The notes: generated by a model not told the origin, from the letters alone. A stretch of 64,000 bases of DNA from Rhodanobacter sp. B05 (GCF_002001085.1 NZ_MUNU01000014.1:232080-296079), one strand, 5' to 3'. Positions 28,725-41,705 are shown, counted from the first letter of the stretch. Program-made: numbers and translations.

Positions 28725-31244
28725 TCAGGGCTCTCCCGGCATCCCCATCCAGTCAGCCTCGCTGCCGATGGGAGCGCCCGGCGGCACCACGACGCTTCGC
28801 GCATGCGTGGCCAGCAGTTTGTCGAGCTGCCGGGGGTCGAGCAGCTGGCGCGACAGGCTGCTGGCCCAGGTGCGGTCTGCGGCGCTGCCATGGCGCCGGG
28901 CCAGCGCAAGCGCGGTCTCATGCACACGTTCATCCAGCAATGCGGCCACGCCTGGCGTGGTGGCGGGGTTGTGCGCCACTTGGGCGAGGGTGATCAGGGT
29001 TCGATAACCGATACGCCGGGTCAGTGCATCGGTGTCGTCGGGCAGCGTGGCCGCGATCAGGCGGTCGAGCACTTCATCAACGCCGAGCGCCTTGGGATCA
29101 ACCGCGTGCTGGGCGTCCAGCCGGGCCAGCCGTGCGGGCGCCAGCACGGTATCCAGGGTCAGCGTCGCGGCGCCGTCGGCGGCCACCAGCGGATCGAACA
29201 CGGTGCCGCCGGCACCGGCGAACAGTTCGATGCTGTATTGCCGGTTCGCGCTGCCGTTGCGCGCCGCCGACAGCAGCGGCAACAGCTTTGGTGGCACACG
29301 CAATTGGTCGGGCGACAAGGTACCCAGTACGGCGTCGAGTGCAGCACGCTGAACCGCTGGCGACACCGGCGCCGACACTTCGCGGCCACCGCCGTTGACG
29401 GCATAGCGAGAATCGACGCCGCCGATCGCCTTCGCCGCAGCGACCATCTGGTAGCGATGCAGCAGCCAGATCGGCACGAAACGTCGGCGCAGGTCGGCCA
29501 TCGGCTCGCCGGGAGCCAGCGCGTCGAGGCCGAAGCGGTCGATCGCGACCCGACGCACACCCATCAGGCGCACCAGTTCGGCGGTCGGGTCGGCGCCGTC
29601 GTCCCACAGCGATGCCCAAGGCTGCGCCGTATCGTCGGCGCGGGCGTCGTGGTCGGCGACGTAGCGCAGGCCCGACGCCACGATCTCGTCGGCCTTGGCG
29701 CGTGCCGCCTGCCCGGCATCGTGCTCGGGCGCCGGTTCGCCGTACAGCCAATCCACCGTGGCCATGTCCCAGCGACCGATGCCGCTCGCGTAGGCACCGG
29801 TGAGATCCGGGCGACCATCGACCAGGCCGATGCGCGGCGGCGGGTAATCCATCACGGAGGCGCGCTGCTGGGTGCTGGCGGCGAAGTTGTGCGCAAAGCC
29901 CAGCGTGTGTCCCACCTCGTGTGCACCGAGCTGCCGAATGCGTTCCAGCGCGACCTGTGCAGGATCGTTCGGGCCGCCCTTGCCGACCCTGTCGGCACCG
30001 ACCAGCCCTTCGAAGATCTGGATGTCCTGGCGCACCCGCAGCGAGCCGATCACCACCATGCCCTTGACGATCTCACCGGTGCGTGGATCGACGATCTCCT
30101 GCCCGTAGGACCAGCCACGCGTCGCGCGATCGACCCAGTTCACCACGTTGTAGCGCACGTCCATCGGGTCGACGTCCGTCGGCAGCAGCTTCACCTGGAA
30201 CGCGTCGATATAGCCGGCGGCATCGAACGCCCTGCTCCACCAGCCGATGCCCTCGATCAGTGCCGAACGGATCGGTTCGGGCGCGTTGCGATCGACGTAG
30301 AACACGATCGGCTTGCGCACCTTCGAGCGCGTCGCGGCGGGGTCGATCTTGTCCAGCCGGAACCGATTGGCATAGTCGCGCACCACGTCGCCACCGAGCG
30401 GCGTGCCGAATTCCACCACCTGGGTGGAGAAGCCGCCGACGCGCGGATCGAAGCGGCGTGGGTGAAAACCCGGCGCCGGCAAACGCACGAAACTGTGATG
30501 CACGGTGAAGCTGACCTGCTCCGCATCCGGCGCGATGTTGGAGACCTCGGCACCCGGCGACTTCGAGCGGTAGGTCTGCACCGCGTCGACTTCCAGGTTG
30601 TCCGGAAACAGCTTCACCGATGCGGGGTCGGCAGCACTCAGCTTGGGATCGAGCGCAAAGCCCTTGCCAGCCCCCTGCGCACCACCCACGCCGAAGGTAT
30701 CGCCACTCTGGTCGAGCGAATTGGCGATGCCGAGGGTGTCGGTGGCGAGAAAGCCGGACAGGTCCACCACCATCTCACCGTCAGGCAGGGTGGCCGCGAT
30801 ATCGCCCATCCACACGATCGAGGTCACGAAATCCGGACTCGTCGACGCGGTGCTGCCGGCGCCCCGGAAGCGGGGGTTCTCGAACACGGCGGCGACCTTG
30901 TTGCCGTAGCGCCGAAACGCGATCAGCTGCGTCGTGCCGATCCGGCCACGGTCGAGAAATGTCGGCGCGGCGCCGAGGCCCGTACGCAAGGCCGTGGCAT
31001 AGAGGAATCGCGCCGAAACACCATCGGCCTGCGCCGCCGGCAAGGTGACGAGAATGCGCCCGTCGTGCCGGTCCACATGCACCGACAGCAGTCCGTTCAT
31101 TGCCGTTGTGTGCTGGAAGACCTTGGCCCCGGCAACCTCGCTCTTCTGCGCCGTGGCGGCGGTGGCGTCCAGCCCGGGCGAACCGGCGAACAGCGCGGTG
31201 GCCAGCAATGACACGGCGATGAACCTGGCGGCAGATCGACACAT
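28725..31244 (-). CDS. Secreted zinc-dependent metalloprotease (DUF5117 type)
   Basis: 839 residues with a Sec signal (MCRSAARFIAVSLLATALFA, cleavage near residue 20-32). The zincin motif HEVGHTLGFAH begins near residue 442, giving the extended HExxHxxGxxH metal site. The N-terminal half (DGRILVTLP, FLDRGRIGTTQLIAFRRYG) matches the DUF5117/DUF5118 layout of large periplasmic or outer-membrane proteases. The start at 31244 is chosen because only it gives a signal peptide. The substrate is unknown. Its upstream gap faces the PepSY-like gene. Confidence 0.84.
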   Translation of the reverse strand: MCRSAARFIAVSLLATALFAGSPGLDATAATAQKSEVAGAKVFQHTTAMNGLLSVHVDRHDGRILVTLPAAQADGVSARFLYATALRTGLGAAPTFLDRGRIGTTQLIAFRRYGNKVAAVFENPRFRGAGSTASTSPDFVTSIVWMGDIAATLPDGEMVVDLSGFLATDTLGIANSLDQSGDTFGVGGAQGAGKGFALDPKLSAADPASVKLFPDNLEVDAVQTYRSKSPGAEVSNIAPDAEQVSFTVHHSFVRLPAPGFHPRRFDPRVGGFSTQVVEFGTPLGGDVVRDYANRFRLDKIDPAATRSKVRKPIVFYVDRNAPEPIRSALIEGIGWWSRAFDAAGYIDAFQVKLLPTDVDPMDVRYNVVNWVDRATRGWSYGQEIVDPRTGEIVKGMVVIGSLRVRQDIQIFEGLVGADRVGKGGPNDPAQVALERIRQLGAHEVGHTLGFAHNFAASTQQRASVMDYPPPRIGLVDGRPDLTGAYASGIGRWDMATVDWLYGEPAPEHDAGQAARAKADEIVASGLRYVADHDARADDTAQPWASLWDDGADPTAELVRLMGVRRVAIDRFGLDALAPGEPMADLRRRFVPIWLLHRYQMVAAAKAIGGVDSRYAVNGGGREVSAPVSPAVQRAALDAVLGTLSPDQLRVPPKLLPLLSAARNGSANRQYSIELFAGAGGTVFDPLVAADGAATLTLDTVLAPARLARLDAQHAVDPKALGVDEVLDRLIAATLPDDTDALTRRIGYRTLITLAQVAHNPATTPGVAALLDERVHETALALARRHGSAADRTWASSLSRQLLDPRQLDKLLATHARSVVVPPGAPIGSEADWMGMPGEP

Positions 31245-31711
31245 GGATGATGTCCCCGGACTGTTGATGCACGACTGGAAATTCGCCGAAGGCGGTGTCG
31301 TCACCGAACGCCTTCGCCCCTGCTCCCCTATCGGACAAATACTAGGGGATTTCCACGCCGGCAGGCGATGGCGACCCTCAAGAGACTGGCGTGCCAACCC
31401 CGGACGGAGCGCCCAAAACTTCCCGACCTCGTCAGGCGCATGGCACGCCGACACTTCTCCAGTGCCACTTGAGGGGGACAGCACCGCAAATCCGGCGGCT
31501 TGCGTCGCGGGGGCCCGAACCAGGGCCGAGTCGACACATTGTCGACATTGCTGAACCGCACTCCACTCGAACCGGCGAGTGACAGGTGATTTCACGCGCT
31601 CGTCCGCAGCGCCGTGCTCCCATCGGAACAGCCTGAGTGGAGACCCGCAGCCCTTGCCGGTTCACATCACCGGCTCACATCCGTTCGTATCCGCACTGTG
31701 AGGAGTTCACG
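31245..31711. other. Intergenic 467 bases between divergent genes
   Basis: Must hold the promoters for the metalloprotease (minus) and the PepSY-like protein (plus). Two GTCGACA boxes in direct repeat 11 bases apart start at 31530 and 31541, one helical turn apart, a possible operator. No gene is supported. Confidence 0.35.
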
Positions 31712-32206
31712 ATGATCAAGCGCATGCTTCCCCTGTTGATCGGTCTGTCGGTGTGCGCTGCCGTCGCGGCGCAGGTGGTTCCAACCACCAGCACGTCCAC
31801 TGCTCGTGCCGTCCAAACCACGACCACCTCGACCACCCAGGCACCCGCCGGTGCGCTGAGCGAAGATGCCATCAAGACCGCGATTGCCAACGCCGGCTAC
31901 AAGGAAGTGAAGGGCCTGAAATTCAAGAACGGTGTGTGGCGCAGCAAGGCACGCGGCGGCAACCACAAGTGGGTCAAGCTCGCAGTCGGGCCGGTCAACG
32001 GCGTGGTGTATCCGGCCGATGCACCGTCCAGGCTCAACAAGAATGAAGTCAATGCCAAGCTGGCGGCCGCCGGCTACCAGAACATCAAGGGCGTGGAATT
32101 CGACCGTGGCTTGTGGAGCGCCGAAGCCAAGACGCCGTACGGCACCGATGTCGACCTGCTGGTCGATCCGAACAATGGCGCCGTGGTGGCGAAATCGCAC
32201 GACTGA
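31712..32206 (+). CDS. Secreted protein with two PepSY-like repeats
   Basis: 164 residues: signal peptide (MIKRMLPLLIGLSVCAAVAA, cleaved near residue 20), a Thr/Ser-rich linker, then two related repeats of about 55 residues. The first contains AIANAGYKEVKGLKFKNGVWRS and the second KLAAAGYQNIKGVEFDRGLWSA. Each has the helix-turn-strand pattern of PepSY domains, which in some secreted proteins inhibit peptidases. A GAGGAG site precedes the ATG. Position opposite a secreted metalloprotease makes an inhibitor or chaperone role attractive but unproven. Confidence 0.7.
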   Translation: MIKRMLPLLIGLSVCAAVAAQVVPTTSTSTARAVQTTTTSTTQAPAGALSEDAIKTAIANAGYKEVKGLKFKNGVWRSKARGGNHKWVKLAVGPVNGVVYPADAPSRLNKNEVNAKLAAAGYQNIKGVEFDRGLWSAEAKTPYGTDVDLLVDPNNGAVVAKSHD

Positions 32207-32567
32207 CCGTTCCAGATCGATCCTGATCGGCAGGGGCCCGCGCAAAAATGCACCGGGTCCCTGGTTTGGTTCATTCCACGCCCGCTCTCTTTGAGGTTAC
32301 GGAACGAAAGGCGCAAAAAGCGACACTTTCGTGCAATAGCCCGCCACATCGTCGTGCTGCAATCTTGTTCGCCGCCGCCGAGGCTCGCACGCCGTGCCAG
32401 GCATCCGGGCAACCGGACCATGCGCACCGAATACCTGCAACCAACACGCCCGAGGCACCGCCTATCGCGGCGATTGGAAAAACCGAATGGCTTGTGCGTC
32501 GCCTTGCGGGCAGACTCGATCAATCCAGGCGACCTCCCCCGCCAGCCACCCCACGAGGAAACCAGCC
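32207..32567. other. Intergenic 361 bases upstream of catalase
   Basis: Apart from the hairpin at 32233-32261, nothing was recognised. It presumably carries the catalase promoter. No obvious OxyR-type site could be assigned by eye. Confidence 0.3.
32233..32261 (+). terminator. Possible terminator hairpin after the PepSY-like gene
   Basis: GGGGCCCG pairs with CGGGTCCC (eight pairs, one G-U) around a 13-base loop. The following bases are only moderately T-rich, so termination is plausible but not certain. Confidence 0.35.
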
Positions 32568-34067
32568 ATGTCAGATTCCACGAACAAGCCAAGCGGCGGC
32601 TCGACCACCGGCTCCGGCGCACCCGCCATCAGCGATCGCAACTCGCTGACCATCGGTGCCGACGGCCCGATTCTTCTGCACGACGTGCACTTCCTGGAAC
32701 AGATGGCGCACTTCAACCGCGAGAAGGTGCCGGAGCGCCAGCCGCATGCCAAGGGCGCCGGCGCGTTCGGCGTGCTGCAGGTTACCGAAGATGTCTCCCG
32801 CTATACCAAAGCCGCCCTGTTCCGCAAAGGCGCGAGCACCGACATGCTGGCGCGCTTCTCCACCGTGGCCGGCGAATCCGGCAGTCCGGATACCTGGCGC
32901 GACGTGCGCGGCTTCTCGCTGAAGTTCTATACCGACGAAGGCAACTACGACCTGGTCGGCAACAACACGCCGGTGTTTTTCCTGCGTGACCCGATGAAGT
33001 TTCCGCACTTCATCCGCAGCCAGAAGCGCCTGCCAGACTCCGGCCTGCGCGACAACCATATGCAGTGGGACTTCTGGACCAGCAACCCGGAAACCGCGCA
33101 CCAGGTCACCTATGTCATGGGCGAGCGCGGCCTGCCGCGCACTTGGCGCCACATGAACGGCTACGGCTCGCACACCTACATGTGGATCAATGCCGCCGGC
33201 GAGAAGTTCTGGGTGAAGTACCACTTCCATACCCGCCAGGGCATGGCCTTCTTCAACAACGCCGAGGCGGCGGCGATGGCCGGCGAGAACGCCGACTTCC
33301 ATCGCGCCGACCTGTTCGACGCGATCAGGCGCGGTGACTACCCCGTGTGGGATCTGTCGGTGCAGCTGATGCCGTATGCAGAGGCGAAGGATTACCGCTT
33401 CAACCCGTTCGACCTCACCAAGACCTGGTCGCACAAGGACTACCCGCTGATCAAGGTCGGCACGATGACGCTGAACCGCAATCCCGAGAACTTCTTCGCG
33501 CAGATCGAGCAGGCCGCGTTCTCGCCCGGCAACACCGTGCCGGGCATCGGCCTGTCGCCGGACAAGATGCTGCTGGGTCGCGCGTTCGCCTATGCCGACG
33601 CGCAGCGCAATCGCATCGGCACCAACTTCCACCAGCTGCCGGTGAACCAACCCAAGGTACCGGTGAACACGTACATGTTCGATGGTCAGATGGCCTACCA
33701 CCACAGCGGCAACGCGCCGGTGCACGCGCCCAACAGCGGCGGCCGCCCCTGGTCCGACCAGACCGGCGCGGTCGCCGATGGCTGGGAAACCGATGGCGCG
33801 ATGGTGCGCAGCGCCTACACCCTGCACGCGGAAGACGATGACTTCGGCCAGGCCGGCACCCTGGTGCGCAAGGTGTGGAACGACGCCCAGCGCGCGCAGT
33901 TCGTCGACCAGGTCGCCGGCAGCCTGCTCGGCGGCGTGCGCAGCCCGGTGCTGGAACGCGCCTTTGCGTACTGGAAAAGCGTGGATGCCACGGTCGGCCA
34001 GCAGATCGAGGACAGGGTGCGCGCCGGCAAAGCAGCGGAGCCGGCAGAGGGCATGGGCGAAGGTTGA
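32568..34067 (+). CDS. Monofunctional haem catalase
   Basis: 499 residues, clade typical of small-subunit catalases. The distal histidine is in [10 protein letters not shown], the distal asparagine in [12 protein letters not shown], and the proximal haem-ligand tyrosine in [17 protein letters not shown]. It converts hydrogen peroxide to water and oxygen in the cytoplasm or periplasm; no signal peptide is seen. A GAGGAA ribosome site precedes the ATG at 32568. In-frame sequence extends upstream to 32394 but lacks family similarity. A perfect palindromic repeat follows the stop. Confidence 0.93.
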   Translation: MSDSTNKPSGGSTTGSGAPAISDRNSLTIGADGPILLHDVHFLEQMAHFNREKVPERQPHAKGAGAFGVLQVTEDVSRYTKAALFRKGASTDMLARFSTVAGESGSPDTWRDVRGFSLKFYTDEGNYDLVGNNTPVFFLRDPMKFPHFIRSQKRLPDSGLRDNHMQWDFWTSNPETAHQVTYVMGERGLPRTWRHMNGYGSHTYMWINAAGEKFWVKYHFHTRQGMAFFNNAEAAAMAGENADFHRADLFDAIRRGDYPVWDLSVQLMPYAEAKDYRFNPFDLTKTWSHKDYPLIKVGTMTLNRNPENFFAQIEQAAFSPGNTVPGIGLSPDKMLLGRAFAYADAQRNRIGTNFHQLPVNQPKVPVNTYMFDGQMAYHHSGNAPVHAPNSGGRPWSDQTGAVADGWETDGAMVRSAYTLHAEDDDFGQAGTLVRKVWNDAQRAQFVDQVAGSLLGGVRSPVLERAFAYWKSVDATVGQQIEDRVRAGKAAEPAEGMGEG

Positions 34068-34132
34068 CGCGAATGCAGATTGGCCGCGGCGGAGAAACCG
34101 CGGTCAACCCCACCGCATCGAACAAACCTCGC

Positions 34133-34210
34133 GTAGGAGCCCGCTCGCGGGCGATGCTTTTTCACGGAGTTCGGAATTCGGAAGAGCATCGCCCGCGAGC
34201 GGGCTCCTAC
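34133..34210. repeat. Perfect 26-bp inverted repeat (REP-like) downstream of catalase
   Basis: Left arm 34133-34158 begins GTAGGAGCCCGCTCGCGGGC and right arm 34185-34210 is its exact complement, with a 26-base spacer. The GTAGGAGC...GCTCCTAC form is that of REP/BIME elements of pseudomonads and xanthomonads. Between the catalase and alcohol dehydrogenase ends, it could also act as a bidirectional terminator or mRNA-stabilising hairpin. Confidence 0.8.
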
Positions 34211-34218
34211 ACGAGTGA

Positions 34219-35271
34219 TCAGCTGGCTAGCGTCGCGTTGTCGATGACGAAGCGATACTTCACGTCACCCTTCACCATGCGGTCGTAGGCCTCGTCGATC
34301 TTCTGCGCCGGGATCATCTCGATGTCGGAGACGATGCCCTTGTCGGCGCAGAAATCCAGCATCTCCTGGGTCTCGGCGATGCCGCCGATCAGCGAGCCGG
34401 CGATCGCGCGGCGCTTGAAGATCAGGTTGGCGATGTTCGGCGACGGATGCGGATGCTCCGGCACACCGACCAGCACCATGGTGCCGTCGCGCTTGAGCAG
34501 GCTGGTGAAGGCATCCAGCGAGTGGCTGGCGGCCACGGTGTTGAGGATGAAATCGAAGCTGTTGGCATGCGCCTTCATCTCGTCGGCGTTGCGCGACACC
34601 ACTACCTCGTTCGCGCCGAGGTCCAGCGCCGCCTGGCGCTTGCTGTCCGAGGTGGTGAACGCCACCACGTGCGCGCCCATCGCATGGGCGAGCTTCACGC
34701 CCATGTGGCCCAGGCCGCCGATGCCGACCACGCCGACCTTGCTGCCGGGGCCGACCTTCCAGTGTCGCAACGGTGAGTAGGTGGTAATGCCCGCGCACAG
34801 CAACGGCGCGACCGCGGCGAGTTGTGATTCGGGGTGGCGAATCTTCAGCACGAACTTCCTGTCGACCACGATGCGCTGCGAATAGCCGCCCAGCGTGTGC
34901 CCGGGCGCGTCCTTGGTCGGGCCGTTGTAGGTGCCGACGAAGCCGTTCTCGCAGTACTGCTCCAGCCCCTCGTCGCAGGCCGCGCAATGCTGGCAGCTGC
35001 CGACCAGACAGCCCACGCCCACGGTGTCGCCGACCTTGAAGCCGGTCACGCCGCTGCCAATGGCACTGATGTGGCCGACGATCTCGTGGCCCGGGACGCA
35101 GGGGAATAACGTGCCGCCCCATTCCGAACGCACGGTATGCAGGTCGGAATGGCAGACGCCGCAATAGGCGATCTCGATCTGCACATCCTGCGGGCCGGGT
35201 GCGCGGCGCTCGATGTCGATGGATTGCAGCGGCTTGTCGGCGGCATGTGCGCCGTAGGCTTTGGTGGTCAT
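34219..35271 (-). CDS. Zinc-dependent alcohol dehydrogenase, YahK/CAD family
   Basis: 350 residues. Catalytic zinc ligands are in CGVCHSD and GHEIVG; four structural-zinc cysteines lie in the segment from CLVGSC to EQYC; the NADP-binding loop is VGIGGLGHMG. The family reduces aldehydes, often aromatic, with NADPH. It is the last gene of a four-gene minus-strand operon (two aldo/keto reductases, cupin, this gene; gaps 24-43 bases) divergent from a LysR regulator. Confidence 0.92.
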   Translation of the reverse strand: MTTKAYGAHAADKPLQSIDIERRAPGPQDVQIEIAYCGVCHSDLHTVRSEWGGTLFPCVPGHEIVGHISAIGSGVTGFKVGDTVGVGCLVGSCQHCAACDEGLEQYCENGFVGTYNGPTKDAPGHTLGGYSQRIVVDRKFVLKIRHPESQLAAVAPLLCAGITTYSPLRHWKVGPGSKVGVVGIGGLGHMGVKLAHAMGAHVVAFTTSDSKRQAALDLGANEVVVSRNADEMKAHANSFDFILNTVAASHSLDAFTSLLKRDGTMVLVGVPEHPHPSPNIANLIFKRRAIAGSLIGGIAETQEMLDFCADKGIVSDIEMIPAQKIDEAYDRMVKGDVKYRFVIDNATLAS

Positions 35272-35305
35272 GGGGTTTTCCTTGCTGGGGATTGAAGGGA
35301 TGGGG

Positions 35306-35713
35306 TCAGTGTGCCGGTCCTACAAGATATTCCTCATCGGTCACCTTCTCCATCCACTCGACAACCTTGCCGTCCTTCGCCTCCTGCACGGCGATGTGGG
35401 TCATCGCGGTGGTCGGCGTGGCGCCGTGCCAGTGCCGGTGGTTGGACGGGCAGCAGAGGATGTCGCCGGCGTTGATCTCCACGACCGGGCCACCTTCGCA
35501 CTGGGTCCAGCCCTTGCCGGCGGTGACGATCAGCACCTGCCCCAGCGGATGGGTATGCCAGGCACTGCGCGCGCCCGGCTCGAAGGTCACGATGGCGCCG
35601 GACACATTCGCGCCACCGATGCCCTTGAACGGCGCATCGATGCGCACCTTGCCGGTGAAGTATTCGGCCGGACCGGTGACGGAGGGTTGCGAGCCGTTGC
35701 GTATGATTTCCAT
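35306..35713 (-). CDS. Cupin-domain protein
   Basis: 135 residues, single cupin barrel. Metal-binding histidines are in AWHTHPLGQ (HxH) with the second motif around HRHWHG. A small DUF/carboxymuconolactone-like neighbour is absent; the protein resembles the quercetinase-type cupins often found with aldo/keto reductases. The start at 35713 (MEIIRNGSQPS) removes 47 upstream residues that look non-coding. It lies 34 bases before the alcohol dehydrogenase gene in the same operon. Confidence 0.85.
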   Translation of the reverse strand: MEIIRNGSQPSVTGPAEYFTGKVRIDAPFKGIGGANVSGAIVTFEPGARSAWHTHPLGQVLIVTAGKGWTQCEGGPVVEINAGDILCCPSNHRHWHGATPTTAMTHIAVQEAKDGKVVEWMEKVTDEEYLVGPAH

Positions 35714-35756
35714 GGTCAACGTTCCTGTTATTGATCGAAAGGCCGATCGATGCCTA

Positions 35757-38757
<3,001 letters not shown>

Positions 38758-38773
<16 letters not shown>

Positions 38774-39690
38774 TCCTCGCTCGCCAGCTGTTCGAACTCC
38801 CCAGCCAGGTAATCGATCAACTGACGCACCGCCGGCAGCAGCCCGCGGCGCGACGGGAAGATGGCATGGACGATGCCGCTCTGCGGCGCCCAGTCCGGCA
38901 GCACGCGCTGCAGGGTTCCGGCGCGGAATTCGTCGCGGATCGTCATGGTGGGCAGTTGCACGATGCCCACGCCGGCGAGTGCCGCCAGCCGCAGCGCCAT
39001 CATGTCGTCGGTGACCAGGCGCGGCGTGTGCGTCGCCACGACGCTGCGGCCGTCCGGGCCGTTGAGCTGCCACACATGTTCGCTACGTGTGCGCGCCAGA
39101 TCGAGGCCGAGACTGATGCTGGGTACGCCATGCAGATCGGCAGGAACGCGCAGTGGCGGGTATTGCTCCAGCAGCGCAGGACTGGCGACCAGACATTGCG
39201 GGCTTTCGCCCAGCACCTTCATCACCAGATCGCTGTCCTCCAGCGGCGGAAAGCGCACGCGCAGGGCGATGTCGAATCCCTCCTGGATCACGTCCACGCG
39301 GCGATTGATGGCTTCCAGCCGTAACTGCACGCGTGGATGACGGGCCATGAACCGGGCCAGCATGGCGCCGATCTGAAAATGTAGCAGTGCTACCGGACAG
39401 GCCACGCGCACGATGCCTTGCGGCTCGGCGCGCGTGAGGTCGATCAGCTCCTGCGCCGCCTCGGCCTCGACCAGCATCGCCTTGCAGTGGCGGTAATAGT
39501 TCTGGCCCAGCTCGGTGACCGAAAAGCGCCGGGTGGAACGCTGCACCAGGCGCACGCCAAGACGCTCCTCCAGCATCGCCACGCGCCGACTTAGCTTGGA
39601 TTTGGGAATGCCCAGCGCGCGCCCGGCCGGGGCGAAGCCTTGATGCTCCACCACCTGAACGAAATAGTACAGGTCGTTGAGATCCTGCAT
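38758..39690 (-). CDS. LysR-type transcriptional regulator next to pirin
   Basis: 310 residues from MQDLNDLYYFVQVV. The helix-turn-helix reads GRALGIPKSKLSRRVAMLE, the CrgA/AphB-like subgroup. It is divergent from the pirin gene at 39818; LysR-pirin pairs of this type are common in proteobacteria, so pirin is the probable target. An ATG seven codons upstream (39711) is also in frame. Confidence 0.9.
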
Positions 39691-39692
39691 GG

Positions 39693-39724
39693 CAGTGTTC
39701 CGGTGTTCCACGAATAGGACACTG
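39693..39724. promoter_or_regulatory. Candidate LysR operator between lysR and pirin
   Basis: An interrupted dyad GTGTTCC-ACGAAT-AGGACAC spans 39703-39722, nested in CAGTGT (39693-39698) and ACACTG (39719-39724). A second GTGTTCC precedes it. Arms match at six of ten positions. Location in the 127-base divergent gap fits a LysR-type site. Confidence 0.4.
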
Positions 39725-39817
39725 AGGATAAGCCACGCCGGCTACCGACGGCAGTGACCCGGGTTCACCATGGCGGCCATGTCTGCAGCCACTCCGGCTC
39801 GCAGCGAAGGAGATCCC

Positions 39818-40684
39818 ATGAAAAAGATTCTTGGCGTGTACACCGCCCCGCAACAGCATTGGGTGGGTGACGGTTTTCCGGTGCGTTCGATGTTCTCGTA
39901 CAACAGCCACGGCCAGCATCTCAGCCCGTTTCTGCTGCTGGACTATGCCGGCCCGATGGCGTTCCAGCCGGCGGCGCGTCCGCGCGGCGTCGGCCAGCAT
40001 CCGCATCGCGGTTTCGAGACCGTCACCATCGTCTACGAAGGCGAGGTCGAGCATCGCGACTCCACCGGCGCCGGCGGCAAGATCGGCCCCGGCGACGTGC
40101 AGTGGATGACGGCGGCGTCCGGCATCCTGCATGAGGAGTTCCATTCGCACGAGTTCACCCGCAACGGCGGCACGCTGGAGATGGTGCAGCTGTGGGTGAA
40201 CCTGCCGGCCAGCGACAAGATGGCCGCGCCGGGCTACCAGAACCTGCTCGATGCCGACATTCCGGCGGTCGACCTGCCCGACGGCGCCGGCAAGCTGCGC
40301 GTGATCGCCGGCGAGTACAACGGCCATCGCGGTCCGGCGCACACGTTCACTCCGATCGACGTGTGGGACGTGCGCCTGAAGCAGGATCACGCGGTGGATT
40401 TCGTGGTGCCGGAAGGTCGTACGGTGGCGTTGATCGTGCTGCGCGGCACCGTGCAGGTGAACGGCAGCCAGGTGGCCCGCGACGCGCAGATGGTGACGTT
40501 CGATCGCGCCGGCGACGAGATCTCGCTGGAGGCGAACAGCGACGCGACCGTGCTGCTGCTCAGCGGCGAACCGATCGACGAGCCGGTGGTCGGCTATGGC
40601 CCGTTCGTGATGAACAGCCAGGAAGAAATCCAGCAGGCGTTCACCGACTTCAACAGCGGCAAGTTCGGTCGGATGGCGCAGTGA
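39818..40684 (+). CDS. Pirin family protein
   Basis: 288 residues, bicupin. The N-terminal cupin shows PFLLLDYAGP, the metal-binding HPHRGFETVT and GEVEHRDS, then GDVQWMTAASGILHEE with further ligand histidine and glutamate. The C-terminal half contains the second, degenerate cupin. Some bacterial pirins have quercetinase activity or bind metabolic enzymes. AAGGAGA lies seven bases before the ATG at 39818. Confidence 0.92.
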   Translation: MKKILGVYTAPQQHWVGDGFPVRSMFSYNSHGQHLSPFLLLDYAGPMAFQPAARPRGVGQHPHRGFETVTIVYEGEVEHRDSTGAGGKIGPGDVQWMTAASGILHEEFHSHEFTRNGGTLEMVQLWVNLPASDKMAAPGYQNLLDADIPAVDLPDGAGKLRVIAGEYNGHRGPAHTFTPIDVWDVRLKQDHAVDFVVPEGRTVALIVLRGTVQVNGSQVARDAQMVTFDRAGDEISLEANSDATVLLLSGEPIDEPVVGYGPFVMNSQEEIQQAFTDFNSGKFGRMAQ

Positions 40685-41336
40685 ATCGGGTGGCTCCCGC
40701 CTTCGGGCGGGAGCCGTCAGCTTGGCCATGGAATCGGCGGCACCATGGGCATCCAGCTTTCCTACGATCGAGATTGAGCCGCGCTTTTCTGCACGTGGAA
40801 CCGAAACCTCCGTTGAATACACTTCTGAAGGAGTATCTACCTGGATCGCAACGTCACACAGATCATTCCTGCGCAAGACCCCATCGACGACGGCGACATG
40901 CACCTGTCGCCGTGCGCTGCTCCTGCGGCAGCGCGCGGCGCCGGGACCGTTTGTCTTCATCGACCATTACCGCCACCACAGTCAGCGCGGTATCGGTGAC
41001 CGGACGCATCCGCACGCCGGTATCGAGGGGCCCCTACAGCTGACCGGCGCGCGCTGCAGGTAGTCAATCGACATGCAAACGGGGCAATGATGTGCTGAAC
41101 TATCTGCGCCCCTTCCGTCAGCACTCGGCGGCGTCTACCCGCAAGGACTGTTCATGATGCGTCATTCACTGTGGGCCGCCTTCGCGGCCGTCATCTTTTT
41201 TCATCGCCGCGCAGACGACGTTCGCGCGGGCACCAGGGCTCGTACTGCCGGCAAGGTGGCAAAGGGAATGGAGGCGGAGGGTTCCGGCATTTTCCGCGCG
41301 ACGCCTCTATTCGACGTAACTGCGGACACGACCCGT
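40685..41336. other. 652-base stretch without an intact gene
   Basis: Contains the pirin remnant at 40840-41063. The rest (41064-41336) shows no supported gene, although the lipoprotein frame at 41337 stays open upstream to 41154. Confidence 0.4.
40840..41063 (+). pseudogene. Remnant of a second pirin-family gene
   Basis: Translation in one frame from 40840 gives LDRNVTQIIPAQD, the usual pirin N-terminus; a second frame gives GPFVFIDHYRHHSQRGIG and THPHAGIE, the first-cupin segment. The two are out of frame, and the sequence departs from pirin after HPHAGIE and stops at 41063. A ribosome-site-like GAAGGAG (40827-40833) sits before CTG at 40840 where ATG would be expected. It is just downstream of the intact pirin gene but is not a copy of it. 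Confidence 0.5.
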
Positions 41337-41705
41337 ATGCGAAGCACACGACGATATCTGGCTTGCATCGCACTTGCCGGCCTGCTCACCGCCTGCACCC
41401 AGGCGCAAAGCCTGCGCGACACGGTTGCAACCGGCTACTACGTGGGTGACACAAGCGTCGAAGATGCCGCTGCCTGCGTCTCCTCCGACTGGTCGAAGAA
41501 GCCGCTACCCGTGAACGTTGTTCCGCTGCTCGGCGGAACGAGCATCCAGCTCGGCGATGGTGCAGGCGGCAAGATGGTCGCATTGGTGGATATCCTCGCC
41601 ACCGGAGCCACCACGACGGCCAAATATTATTCGAAGCCGGGAGTGGATTCCTCATACTCCGACACCGTCATGGACTGCTTGCACGCGACCTCGTCCATTC
41701 AGTAA
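41337..41705 (+). CDS. Small lipoprotein of unknown function
   Basis: 122 residues. MRSTRRYLACIALAGLLTAC forms a lipoprotein signal with lipidated Cys20 or so (LLTAC box). The mature part is about 100 residues, mostly beta-type, with two further cysteines (AAACVSSD, MDCLHA) that may form a disulfide. I do not recognise the family. The start at 41337 is the only one that places the signal at the N-terminus. Confidence 0.65.
   Translation: MRSTRRYLACIALAGLLTACTQAQSLRDTVATGYYVGDTSVEDAAACVSSDWSKKPLPVNVVPLLGGTSIQLGDGAGGKMVALVDILATGATTTAKYYSKPGVDSSYSDTVMDCLHATSSIQ

Noticed and set aside
39083..40960. Long minus-strand frame across pirin and LysR
   Set aside because: Runs through two well-supported genes in another frame; no domain visible.
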